A DNA stretch of 64,000 bases from Paraburkholderia polaris (lineage in GTDB: Bacteria; Pseudomonadota; Gammaproteobacteria; Burkholderiales; Burkholderiaceae), in contig NZ_JABBGJ010000039.1 in NCBI RefSeq assembly GCF_012927345.1, forward strand, positions 1 through 64,000. Direction: 5' to 3'. The notes below the pieces were generated by a model. It saw only the letters and a program-made list of their open reading frames with translations. It searched no databases and was not told the origin of the DNA. Shown here in pieces: positions 38,590-47,541 of this stretch. The translations under genes were made by a program, and so were the position numbers. Every line of letters begins with the position of its first letter. The first letter of the stretch is position 1.

Positions 38590-39893
38590 GCGACCTCCGT
38601 GGCGGCCAGCGCTTCGGCAAGGCTCGTCGTGCCGTCGCGCACACGCGCCAAGGCTGCGTCGCGCAAGGTGGCGACATGTTCAGTTTGCGCGAGCCGGGCC
38701 AGTTCATGGGTGCCTGCGCGTGCCACGATCAACTCGCGCATCGCATCGGAGACAGGCATCACCTGATGAACCCCGACGCGGCCGCGGTAGCCGATGCCGT
38801 GGCAAGCGGCGCATCCGGTGGGGCCGAATGGTTGCCAGCCGTTGAGATGATCGTCGGTGAAGCCCGCTGCGCGTAGCGCCGCCGCCGATTGCGGCGCGGG
38901 TGCGCGGCACGCCACGCACAGCCGCCGCACCAGCCGTTGTGCCGTCACCATCCTTAGCGCGGCGGCCAGGTTATACGGCTCGACACCGATGTCGATCAGA
39001 CGCGCGACGGCAGCAGGCGCGTCGTTCGTATGCAAGGTGGACAGGACGAGGTGGCCGGTTTGCGCGGCCTTCACGGCGACGTCCGCGGTTTCGTCGTCGC
39101 GAATTTCGCCAACCATGATCACATCGGGGTCCTGACGAAGAAACGCACGCAGCGCCACCGCGAATGTCAGGCCGGCCTTTTCGCGCACGCTCACCTGATT
39201 GATACCCGCCAATTGAATTTCCGCCGGATCCTCCACCGAGCACAGATTGCGCGCCTCATTGTTGAGCATGTGCAGGAAGCAGTACAGCGACAGCGTCTTG
39301 CCGCTACCGGTGGGCCCGGTGACCAGCACGAGGCCGTGCGGCGCGCGAATCGCGGCATCGACTGCTTCACGTTGTTGTGGATCGAGGCCGAGCGAGTCGA
39401 GCGAAAGATCGGTGGGTAGCGCGTCGAGCCTGCGCAACACCAGCTTTTCGCCGAACAGCGTAGGCAGCGAGTTGACGCGATAGTCTTCGACGCGGCCGGG
39501 CGACGTAGCAATACGCAGCCGGCCGTCCTGCGGCACGCGCCGTTCGGCGATATCCATGCGCGCCAGCACCTTCACGCGCGTGATGAACGCGTCGCGCAGA
39601 TGCGCCGGTGGCTGCGGGATTTCGTGCAGTACGCCGTCGATGCGCAAACGCACGCGCCAGCCATGCTCCTCCGGTTCGATGTGCAGGTCCGACGCATTGC
39701 GGCGGGTTGCCTCCTGCAACGTGTCGGTCAAGAGGCGTACGGCAGGCGCGTTGTCGGAATCGGTGAGACTCGCGTTGAGGTGAGCGCTGACACTGGCGTC
39801 GGCAGCAAAGGCGTTGTGCCTGGGTTTGGCTGGGCCTTCGCTATCGACGGCGACAGGGCGCAACGACGCCGCGCGTTGAAAAGAACCTTGCAT
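38586..39893 (-). CDS. pilB: Type IV pilus assembly ATPase PilB (GspE family)
   Basis: This 435-residue ATPase powers pilus extension. The Walker A motif GPTGSGKT is at residues 193-200, the Asp box and VGEIRDDETADVA Walker B/His-box follow, and the zinc site is C-x2-C plus C-x2-C (CVAC, CAACHG). Compared with usual PilB proteins of about 560 residues, the N-terminal MshEN-like domain is missing; the first 50 residues look disordered. No pilin gene lies nearby, so I cannot tell pilus from type II use. Confidence 0.92.
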   Translation of the reverse strand: MQGSFQRAASLRPVAVDSEGPAKPRHNAFAADASVSAHLNASLTDSDNAPAVRLLTDTLQEATRRNASDLHIEPEEHGWRVRLRIDGVLHEIPQPPAHLRDAFITRVKVLARMDIAERRVPQDGRLRIATSPGRVEDYRVNSLPTLFGEKLVLRRLDALPTDLSLDSLGLDPQQREAVDAAIRAPHGLVLVTGPTGSGKTLSLYCFLHMLNNEARNLCSVEDPAEIQLAGINQVSVREKAGLTFAVALRAFLRQDPDVIMVGEIRDDETADVAVKAAQTGHLVLSTLHTNDAPAAVARLIDIGVEPYNLAAALRMVTAQRLVRRLCVACRAPAPQSAAALRAAGFTDDHLNGWQPFGPTGCAACHGIGYRGRVGVHQVMPVSDAMRELIVARAGTHELARLAQTEHVATLRDAALARVRDGTTSLAEALAATEVA

Positions 39894-40023
39894 GAGAGAC
39901 CGGTGATGAGCCGCCTGTAGAACACGACGACTCCATCATCCGGTAAGGCCGCTGACATCACCATTCAGCCAATCGGCTAATGGCGCGCGCTGCGCCCGTG
40001 TGCGATGCTGCGGCGTGCAGGGC

Positions 40024-41328
40024 TTAGCCGCGCGCGGCCTTGACGGCTTTCGCGCCCGCGCGAGTGGGCGGTCTGAACAGCTTGACGGTGCGAATCGCCT
40101 GGTCGTCGCTGCGCATCACTTCGAGTTTCATCTCGCCGATCTGAACGCACACGTCGCCATCGGGAATCTCTTCGAGTATTTCGAGAATCAACCCGTTAAG
40201 CGTCTTGGGTCCGTCGGTCGGCAGCGTGAGATGCAGCCAGCGGTTCAGCTCGCGCAGCGGCATGCTGCCGGCAACGATACATTCGCCGTTCTCGTTCCAG
40301 CCGCCGCGCGAATTGGCGCCGCGCGGAATCGACGTGGTGAATTCACCGATCAGCTCTTCGATGATGTCTTCCGGCGTGACCAGTCCTTGCAGCTCGCCGT
40401 ACTCGTTGACGACCAGCGCCGTGCGGTGACGGCTCTCCTGGAAGTACTGCAGCTGCTGGAATACCGGCGTGCCGCTAGGCACGAAATACGGCTCGGCCAG
40501 CAACTCGCGCAGCGTCTCGCGCTCCAGTTCCTGATTGTGCAGCGCAGCCAGTGTCTTGCGCACGTGCAGCACGCCAAGCACGCGGTCGATGTCGCCTTGA
40601 TAGACGATCAGCTTGTTGTGATAACAGGTTTCCAGCTGATGCAGAATCTGCTCGAACGGCGCGTCGAAGTCGAGCGCTTCGATGCGGCGGCGCGGGATCA
40701 TCACGTCGTCGACGGAAATGTTCTCGAGATCGAACAGGTTCAACAGAATGCTGCGGTGCTTGGTCGGCATGAAGCTGCCTGACTCGAGCACGATGGTGCG
40801 CAGTTCTTCGGTGGAAAGCCGCTGATCGTGCGCGCCTTTGGTGTTGATATGCAGGACTCGCAAGATCGTGTTCGCGAACAGATTGACGAACCAGACGAGC
40901 GGCTTGCCGACTCGCATCATCGGTGCGATCAGCAGGCTGGCCGGCAGCGCGATCTTCTCGGGGAACGTCGCGCCGACGATTTTCGGCGTGATTTCCGCGA
41001 ACACAATGATCAGAAACGCGACGATGCCGGTCGCGATGGACAGCACGACGTTATTGCGGCCGAACGTATGCAGCGCGATCGAGGTGGTGAGCACCGGAAT
41101 GATGGTATTGAACAGATTGTTGCCGATCAGGACCACGCTTAACAGCTGGTCCGTGTGCGCCAGAAGTCCCTGAGTGGTCTTCGCGCCGAGCGCATTCTGG
41201 TTGGCAAGGTGTTTCAGGCGATGGCGGTTGATCGCCATCATCGCCGTTTCGGAAATCGAAAAGAAGCTGGAGCAGATAAGCAGCAGAAAGACGGCGCCGA
41301 TCTGCGCCCATAAGGGAAGTTGTTCCAC
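40024..41328 (-). CDS. CNNM/CorC-HlyC family membrane protein
   Basis: This 434-residue protein has an N-terminal CNNM domain of about four membrane helices (residues 1-190), a CBS-domain pair (about 210-330) and a C-terminal CorC_HlyC domain. The family is often called hemolysin-like but members such as YtfL/YfjD-type proteins are linked to magnesium or other cation export. Length and domain order are normal. It stands between the pil genes and the T6SS operon; I see no functional link to either. Confidence 0.9.
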   Translation of the reverse strand: MEQLPLWAQIGAVFLLLICSSFFSISETAMMAINRHRLKHLANQNALGAKTTQGLLAHTDQLLSVVLIGNNLFNTIIPVLTTSIALHTFGRNNVVLSIATGIVAFLIIVFAEITPKIVGATFPEKIALPASLLIAPMMRVGKPLVWFVNLFANTILRVLHINTKGAHDQRLSTEELRTIVLESGSFMPTKHRSILLNLFDLENISVDDVMIPRRRIEALDFDAPFEQILHQLETCYHNKLIVYQGDIDRVLGVLHVRKTLAALHNQELERETLRELLAEPYFVPSGTPVFQQLQYFQESRHRTALVVNEYGELQGLVTPEDIIEELIGEFTTSIPRGANSRGGWNENGECIVAGSMPLRELNRWLHLTLPTDGPKTLNGLILEILEEIPDGDVCVQIGEMKLEVMRSDDQAIRTVKLFRPPTRAGAKAVKAARG

Positions 41329-41424
41329 GCGCGGTGAAGGATAGGGGACGGGATGGAGAGAATATAGCAGAGGGGGCTGCGCGAACCGCCAGGCTGGGTG
41401 GCCTGAGGCGCGGCAGCGGCGTCC

Positions 41425-42558
41425 CTACCGTTCCCTCAGCGCGCGCGCGATCGCGCCGAGGGCGCGCATGAATTCAGGCGTGAGGCCCGCTTCGATGTGC
41501 CTGTCGGGGTGTACGCCCGCGCCGTCGAGAAACGCCTCGCTCAGTGCGAGCAGCGCCCACGGGGTGGCGTCGCGGCTGCCCGGGTGCGGCTCTTGGGGTT
41601 CGTGCGGTGCGTCGTTCAGGTTCACCGGCGTGTGCGCGCAGGTGAGCCTGATGAGGCCACCGTGGCGAAGCGCCGCTTTCACTTGGGAATGTTCACCGTA
41701 TTGAGGAACAGCGACTTTGGCGGGACGTTCAGTCGCCGGCGCGGATTCGTTAGACGCAGGGTGAGCGGCTGCCATGGCGGTTGCAATCGTGGCAGGCGTG
41801 CTGTCCGGCGGCACCGGCGTTTTTGCGTTCGCAATCTTGAGCCGCAGCGGCGCGCTGTGTTCCGGCGCGTCGTCCCGCAGCGCGAAACCGTGCAGTCCGT
41901 CTGTTAAGCCGGCTTCAAAGCCGCTAGCGGCCCTGCCGCCCGTCAGGTCGGCGAATAAGTCTGATGAACTCGCTTCAGTTGGGTTGTTCCAACCCTGCCT
42001 TGGCGCGCCAAATAGCGCAAGCGGGTCGACCGGCGTGTCGAGCAGCCCGTCCAGGCCGCCGGACGGCGGCTCGCTAGCAGACTGGCCGTCAAGGCGTCCG
42101 AATACCAACGGTTCCATGGGCGGCGTTGCCAACCTGGCCGATTCGCCTGCATTGTCTGGCCGCGGCAAGTTCGGATCCTGTGGGGTGGCGCCGGATGGCC
42201 TGCGCATCTGCATCTGAAAGTCCCATGCCGGCGGCGACGTCTCGGTTGCCTGCAAGACATAACTGCCGATATTGACGATATCGCCGGACTGCAAATGGAT
42301 CTCCTGACCCACGGCGATCGGCTTGCCGTTCACCGTCAGCGCCGCGTGCCCGCCGATATTAAGGAGGCACCATGCGCCGTATTGCGCGCGTATGACGGCG
42401 TGGCGCTCGGCGACGGTATCGTCGTCAGGCAGCCTGAGCGTGCTGTCGGCAGCGCGGCCGATGTTGCCGCCTTGGGGCGCGAAGCTTGCACATGCGCCGC
42501 TGGCAAGCGCTTTACCGTGGCTAGCGAGAATGGTGAGCTTAAGAGACGGCTGGAGCAT
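41425..42558 (-). CDS. tagH: T6SS-associated FHA domain protein (TagH-like, C-terminally short)
   Basis: This 377-residue protein starts with an FHA domain (about residues 8-105) that includes GRAADSTLRLPDD and AERHAVI, the phosphothreonine-binding core. A long Ala/Pro-rich linker follows. The end, around SEAFLDGAGVHPDRHIEAGLTPEF and ALGAIARALRER, looks like the opening of the usual T6SS-FHA C-terminal domain, but then stops; only about 96 bases separate it from the next gene. In other systems FHA proteins take part in phosphorylation control of T6SS assembly. No kinase (PpkA) or phosphatase (PppA) gene is in the window. Confidence 0.8.
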   Translation of the reverse strand: MLQPSLKLTILASHGKALASGACASFAPQGGNIGRAADSTLRLPDDDTVAERHAVIRAQYGAWCLLNIGGHAALTVNGKPIAVGQEIHLQSGDIVNIGSYVLQATETSPPAWDFQMQMRRPSGATPQDPNLPRPDNAGESARLATPPMEPLVFGRLDGQSASEPPSGGLDGLLDTPVDPLALFGAPRQGWNNPTEASSSDLFADLTGGRAASGFEAGLTDGLHGFALRDDAPEHSAPLRLKIANAKTPVPPDSTPATIATAMAAAHPASNESAPATERPAKVAVPQYGEHSQVKAALRHGGLIRLTCAHTPVNLNDAPHEPQEPHPGSRDATPWALLALSEAFLDGAGVHPDRHIEAGLTPEFMRALGAIARALRER

Positions 42559-42585
42559 CGTAATGTTTCCTGCAGCGAGCGATTC

Positions 42586-45500
42586 TCATGGACACGAGAA
42601 CGCTTTGATTTGAGGTAGCTGGAACGGGTTGTAACTACTGCTCGCGCTCACGCGAAGCGCCAGTTTCCGGCCGCTGAAATCAAAGGTGGCGATAAAGCTT
42701 TCGGGCGCGGCGCCCGGCGTGATGCGCGCCTTGTCGAATAGTCGATAGAGGGCCCACGGACCTTGGGCCTGCACGCCGTCGGAACCGCTTTGCGTGCTGA
42801 TTTGCAGGCTGACGAGGCCGGCGCCCCGCTCGCCCGGCCATTTCACTGCCATTGGGAGTGGCGGCCCATGCGCATAGCGCATCGTCTGCCCGTCAATATT
42901 CAGCGCGTATTGTGTGATGGCCGGGTCGAGTTCAAGCGGTGTCAGTTCGATCTGTATTGACGGTGTCGCCGCGCCGGCGGCAAAGAAGACGTTGCGAATC
43001 GTTTCCGCGTTCTGGAAAGCGCCGAGCAGATGGCTGTCCGCGATCATCTTGCCGCTGGCGTCGCGCCGGAATGCCCAGCGGCCGTCGCGGACGTCGACCT
43101 GCGACGCCAGATTCTTCTGGAAGAAACTGTCCATCAGCCCGCCTGACGCGAACAACCGCGTGAAATCGTCCAGCGCGACGTCGCGGTTCGAGCCGCGTGC
43201 AAACGGGTAGCGCCCGGCGATGGCCTGCCGGCACAGTGGGCCGAGGCTGCCTTGCGCATCCTGCGCGACGTTGCGCCGTGCCCCCCCGCTGACCTGCACC
43301 GCGCTCGTCTGCGACAAGTCGCCGACAATCTTTCTCAACGGCGCCGGCAGACGTCCCGCGTCGGCTTGCAACTTATTGAAGACGTCGGTTTGCGGCGGCG
43401 GACTGCCGCTTGCCAAGGCGGCATCTGCAGCGGTGAGATAGCTATACAGTTCGTCGAGCACACGCAGATTGCCTTCCAGCGGGGTGACGCCTGCCGCGCT
43501 GGCGCCGCTGGCTGTCACCAGACGCCGCAAGGGCTCGAAATGACTGTCGACGATGCCCTCCGGTTGGTCGTCCGCGAGGGGCGGCGACACGTCAGGCGAA
43601 GCGTGGCCGAACATCGCGCTCAGCGATTCTTTCGCTTCGCCAATGCGTTTTTGCAGTGCGCCCGGCGCGGGCCGCTCGCTGCCGCCGCGGGCGCGCAACA
43701 AGGTTGTTTCGTCGGCGGCGGCTTGCAAAAATTGCTTGAGCGGCGAATCGGGCGCGGACAAGGTACGCGCTATCTGCATGCTTTGCGCAAGCGATTGGCT
43801 ATCCACGATGCTTAGATCGTTCAGGTAAGCGTCCCACGCCTGGATGTAGTCGTTCAGGAACGTGCGGCGGATTTCAAGGGCGAGGTGTGCGTTGTCGGTC
43901 GCGGGCGTCGGGTGGATGCCGAGCACCCACGGGTCTTCGCTTTGCAAGCGGGCTGCCGCCGCGGCGACGCGCGGTTCGAAACCATCCCAGTAGCCGCGAT
44001 AGGTGTAGAGGCTCGGCATGCCGTCGGTCAACGGCTTGCCGCTTCGGCGTGTCAATACGAGCGCTGCTTGCGGGCCACCGGCGCCGGCCACCGTGACGGG
44101 CTCGTTGCGCATCGTGCGCAGCAGTTCGCGACTGAGCTGGTGGTTGGCCCGTTGCGCGGGCGATTCGTGCGCGAGCCTCGCGCGCACTGCGTCCACGAGT
44201 GGCGCGTTGTACGCGAACGGCGACGTGACGACGCGTGACGCGAACAGGTTCGCAAGATGCGCTTCCAGGCGTGCGCGTTCGTCCTGCGTCAGGTCGGAGG
44301 GCAACGCGCCACGGCTGTCGAGGGTCAGCCACGCGGTGAGAAAACCGGCGTCGTAGCGGGACGCGTCGTAAAGCATCAGATAGGCTTTGAGCGCTTCGTA
44401 CGAATAGTCGGCGTCGTCGGCCGGCGCGTCGGCCAGCATGCGCTCGATGCGTGCAGCGGCCTGCGGCAACAGTTTTTCGTCGAGTGCGCGGCGGTAGAGC
44501 GCGTCGCTTGCTTCACGGATCCTGGCGCCCTGATAAAGCCCCATACCGTAACGCCATCCAGGCGACGCGTCGGTGTCGACATTTTCGCTACGCGGCAACG
44601 CCCGCAGGGTATCGAGCAACGGCGATAACGGCTGCAATTCGCCGGCTGTCAGCGCGATGGGTTGCGCTGACAGTCGATTCAATGCGCCAACGCGCATGGA
44701 CACTTCATCGAGGTAAGCTCGGTTGTGCGCGTAACTGATCGCCCAGCCGGCCAGCAATCCGACGAGCCCGATGCCGACCACTGCGGCGATCATCGTGTGC
44801 ACGACGAAACGCCGCCGTTGCGAGCCGCGGCTTGAACCCGCGAATCCCGCGTCGGCGAATACGGCCTCGCGCAGCCATTGCTTCAGAAAGTAGCTGTGCT
44901 GACCCGGCGGCTCGGCCGCTGCGGGCGGTGAATCGGCGATGCCCATCTGCTGGCGGGTCGCCGGCAGCACGCGATCGATACCCGGGCCGCCTTGTAGCGC
45001 GCTCGTGAAATAGACGCCGCGCGGCAGCAGATTGGTTTCAAGCGGTGAGGGTCGAAACAGCGCCTCGCAGAAGTCGACCAACGGCTCCTCGATGCTCGCG
45101 AATTGCTGCGGAAACAGAAAGGCGCGCGCCCGGCTAACCGGATCGGGCTCGACGATCAGCACGTCGCGCAGGCCATCCGTCAGGCGTTGCAGCAACGCTT
45201 GAAAAGCGCGATGGCAGGTCGCGGTCAACGCGCTGTCGCCGGATTCCAATGCCGCACCCCAAACCTGCGCCCGGCCGTCGCGATTCAGTCCGGAAAAATA
45301 GGCGCGGAAACCATCGAGGCGATCCATCCGGGTGATGCACAGATAGACGGGTACACGCATGCCGAGCGTGCTCTGCATCAGTTGCAAAGGCTTTCGCAGC
45401 CGCGTTGCATAAGCTGCGCGCCCGGCTTCGTCGAGTGTCAGCAAGGCGTCCACGCCGACTGCGAGGATGACGCCATTGAGCGGCTGGCGTGGGCGATGGC

Positions 45501-46173
45501 GCTTGAGCAACGCCAGCAGTTCGCGCCATTCCCCGTTGCGCGCGTCGGCGGCATCGGCCGCATCGAGGTAGGCGCCAGGCGTATCGACGAGAACGGCATC
45601 GTTGCTGAACCACCAGTCGCACGCGTGAGTCGGTTCCGTGCGCCGGCTGGCGGCGCGCGCGGCCTGCTCGGCGATCGACAGTTCGAGCCCGCCATTGAGC
45701 AGTGCGGCCGTTTTGCCGGCTCCGCCGCTGCCCACGACCAGATACCACGGCAACCGATACACGTGCCGCCCAGTGAGTCTGTCGAACGCCCTGGCAAGCC
45801 GGCCGGAAGGGACGGCGGCGTGCCGCAACACATAGCGCGCATGATCGAAGCGCGCGCGCAGATCGTCGAGGCGTTGATGCTGGGCGTCGGCGGCGGGGTC
45901 GGACTGCGATACGGAAGACGCACGGCGCAACGGCTCCGGCAGCCGTGACTCGCGCATGCGCCGAACGTGCCGCCACGTCCATGCGAGCAGCACCAGAGCG
46001 ATCAGTGCATAGCGGGATCGTTCTGGTTCCAGTGGCCGCGTATCGCCGATCGCCAGCATCGGGCCCGCGATCCAGATCAGCGAGATGAGAAGCGCGAGCC
46101 ACGCCAAACTTGCCCAGCCGAGTTGGCGCAACAGGGCCGCCAGCCATTCGGCAATGCGTTTCAGGCTATTCAT
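42586..46173 (-). CDS. tssM: T6SS membrane complex protein TssM (IcmF family)
   Basis: This 1195-residue inner-membrane protein forms the transenvelope channel with TssL and TssJ. Two N-terminal membrane helices (about residues 18-43 and 53-68) flank a short loop, a cytoplasmic NTPase-like domain holds a Walker A GSGGAGKT at 148-155, and a third helix (near residue 510) leads to a large periplasmic part. The C-terminal beta domain contacts TssJ. The frame is open upstream, but ATG 46173 overlaps the tssL stop as ATGA and gives the normal start. Confidence 0.95.
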   Translation of the reverse strand: MNSLKRIAEWLAALLRQLGWASLAWLALLISLIWIAGPMLAIGDTRPLEPERSRYALIALVLLAWTWRHVRRMRESRLPEPLRRASSVSQSDPAADAQHQRLDDLRARFDHARYVLRHAAVPSGRLARAFDRLTGRHVYRLPWYLVVGSGGAGKTAALLNGGLELSIAEQAARAASRRTEPTHACDWWFSNDAVLVDTPGAYLDAADAADARNGEWRELLALLKRHRPRQPLNGVILAVGVDALLTLDEAGRAAYATRLRKPLQLMQSTLGMRVPVYLCITRMDRLDGFRAYFSGLNRDGRAQVWGAALESGDSALTATCHRAFQALLQRLTDGLRDVLIVEPDPVSRARAFLFPQQFASIEEPLVDFCEALFRPSPLETNLLPRGVYFTSALQGGPGIDRVLPATRQQMGIADSPPAAAEPPGQHSYFLKQWLREAVFADAGFAGSSRGSQRRRFVVHTMIAAVVGIGLVGLLAGWAISYAHNRAYLDEVSMRVGALNRLSAQPIALTAGELQPLSPLLDTLRALPRSENVDTDASPGWRYGMGLYQGARIREASDALYRRALDEKLLPQAAARIERMLADAPADDADYSYEALKAYLMLYDASRYDAGFLTAWLTLDSRGALPSDLTQDERARLEAHLANLFASRVVTSPFAYNAPLVDAVRARLAHESPAQRANHQLSRELLRTMRNEPVTVAGAGGPQAALVLTRRSGKPLTDGMPSLYTYRGYWDGFEPRVAAAAARLQSEDPWVLGIHPTPATDNAHLALEIRRTFLNDYIQAWDAYLNDLSIVDSQSLAQSMQIARTLSAPDSPLKQFLQAAADETTLLRARGGSERPAPGALQKRIGEAKESLSAMFGHASPDVSPPLADDQPEGIVDSHFEPLRRLVTASGASAAGVTPLEGNLRVLDELYSYLTAADAALASGSPPPQTDVFNKLQADAGRLPAPLRKIVGDLSQTSAVQVSGGARRNVAQDAQGSLGPLCRQAIAGRYPFARGSNRDVALDDFTRLFASGGLMDSFFQKNLASQVDVRDGRWAFRRDASGKMIADSHLLGAFQNAETIRNVFFAAGAATPSIQIELTPLELDPAITQYALNIDGQTMRYAHGPPLPMAVKWPGERGAGLVSLQISTQSGSDGVQAQGPWALYRLFDKARITPGAAPESFIATFDFSGRKLALRVSASSSYNPFQLPQIKAFSCP

Positions 46174-47510
46174 CGGTCCGCCTTGGGCACAAGCTCCGGG
46201 CGCGCGGACGAGGCGGGATACACCGCGATCTCGACGCGCCGGTTGCGCGCGCGGCCGGCCGCTGTCCCGTTGCTGTCGATCGGTTGCTGCTCGCCGCGTC
46301 CGGCGACTTTCACGGGCCGGCTGGGGTCGAGACCGGCCGAGATCAGCCATTGCCTGACAGCTTCGGCGCGGGCCAGCGAGAGCGCGAGATTCGAGGCGAA
46401 GCGCTGGTCGTGGATCGGCTGATTGTCGGTGTGTCCGGTGATCAGGATGTCTCCCGGCACGCGATCGAGCGTGGCCGCAAGATGGCTGAGCACCGGTAAT
46501 GCGGCCTCGCTGGCGACCGCGGATCCGGAGGCGAACAGTCCGTCGCCGCGCAACGCGATGACACTGCGATCGCCTTCGTCGCGCACGCTAAGCGCGCCGC
46601 TCTGCACGTCGGCCTCGAGCAGCGCGGCGACGTGCGGCACAGGGTCGAGCGCGCGCTGCGAAGTCACTTCCGGCAGGCGGATCGCATTGATCGCCGCAGA
46701 CGTGCGATCACCGTACGCGTTGGTGGCGAGCAGAAACGCGATAAAGCTCGCGCCACCAAGCAGGGTGGCGCCTGCCAGCCACATCCACAGTGGCATTCCG
46801 CGGCGGAGTGCGCGCGCAGGCGTGCGGTCGGCGGCGCACCAATGCGGCGATAGCGGCAATGCGTAGCCGCCTGCCGTCTCATGCAGCAACTTGTGCAGGC
46901 GCCGCGTCAGCGTTTCGAGTTGTGCGGCGCCGTTCTGAATCACGCGATAGCGTCCTTGAAATCCCAGCGCGAGACAGAAAAACTGCAGCTCGATGAGGTC
47001 TCGATGTTCGCGCGGCTGTGCCGACAAACGGGCGAGCAGGTGGAAGAACTTTTCGCCGCCCCACGTTTCGTTATGAAACGCGACGAGCAGACTGTGCGCG
47101 GACCATGCGCCGCTGCCGCCCCCTGGCGCGAGTGCGGCGGCTTCGTCGAGCGCGGTGCACAGGCAATAGCGCGCGCCGACGATCGTTTCGATCGACACGG
47201 CCGCCTGCTGGGCGCGCGTCTGAAAACGCCGGATTTCCGCGACGAGGGATGCGCGCAGACGCTCCGGTGTCACCGTCGCGTTGAGACGGATCTGCGCAAG
47301 CGCGTCGAACAGTGGCAGCGCGGCGGCGACGAGCGGATTGGACGCATGGGCCGAGGGTTGCGCGACGGATGACGCGAACGGCGTCTCGAATCGAGAGTCA
47401 AGCCGCGATTCAAGCCGTGAGTCAAGCCGCGACTCCAGTCCTGCCCCGGCTGCCGGCGATGATTGCGTGGTTCCTGTGCGCTGCGCAGGCGCTGCTGCGA
47501 TGGATGACAT
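46170..47510 (-). CDS. tssL: T6SS protein TssL with C-terminal OmpA domain
   Basis: This 446-residue protein has a cytoplasmic DotU/TssL domain (about residues 55-230), one membrane helix (MPLWMWLAGATLLGGASFIA, near 245) and a periplasmic OmpA-like peptidoglycan-binding domain with ITGHTDNQPI and NRRVEI. It is thus an evolved, wall-anchored TssL. I chose M at 47510, with GAAAGGCG upstream, over an ATG nine codons earlier that lacks a Shine-Dalgarno. The N-terminus carries a four-fold repeat of the type LESR/LDSR. Confidence 0.93.
   Translation of the reverse strand: MSSIAAAPAQRTGTTQSSPAAGAGLESRLDSRLESRLDSRFETPFASSVAQPSAHASNPLVAAALPLFDALAQIRLNATVTPERLRASLVAEIRRFQTRAQQAAVSIETIVGARYCLCTALDEAAALAPGGGSGAWSAHSLLVAFHNETWGGEKFFHLLARLSAQPREHRDLIELQFFCLALGFQGRYRVIQNGAAQLETLTRRLHKLLHETAGGYALPLSPHWCAADRTPARALRRGMPLWMWLAGATLLGGASFIAFLLATNAYGDRTSAAINAIRLPEVTSQRALDPVPHVAALLEADVQSGALSVRDEGDRSVIALRGDGLFASGSAVASEAALPVLSHLAATLDRVPGDILITGHTDNQPIHDQRFASNLALSLARAEAVRQWLISAGLDPSRPVKVAGRGEQQPIDSNGTAAGRARNRRVEIAVYPASSARPELVPKADR
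47391..47438 (-). repeat. Four 12-bp repeats in tssL
   Basis: Four imperfect 12-base units (47391-47438) encode LESRLDSRLESRLDSR in the N-terminal, probably disordered part of TssL. Unit length is a multiple of three, so copy changes would not break the frame. Confidence 0.85.
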
Positions 47511-47541
47511 GTTTATTCGCCTTTCTTTCGCATACATGAGA

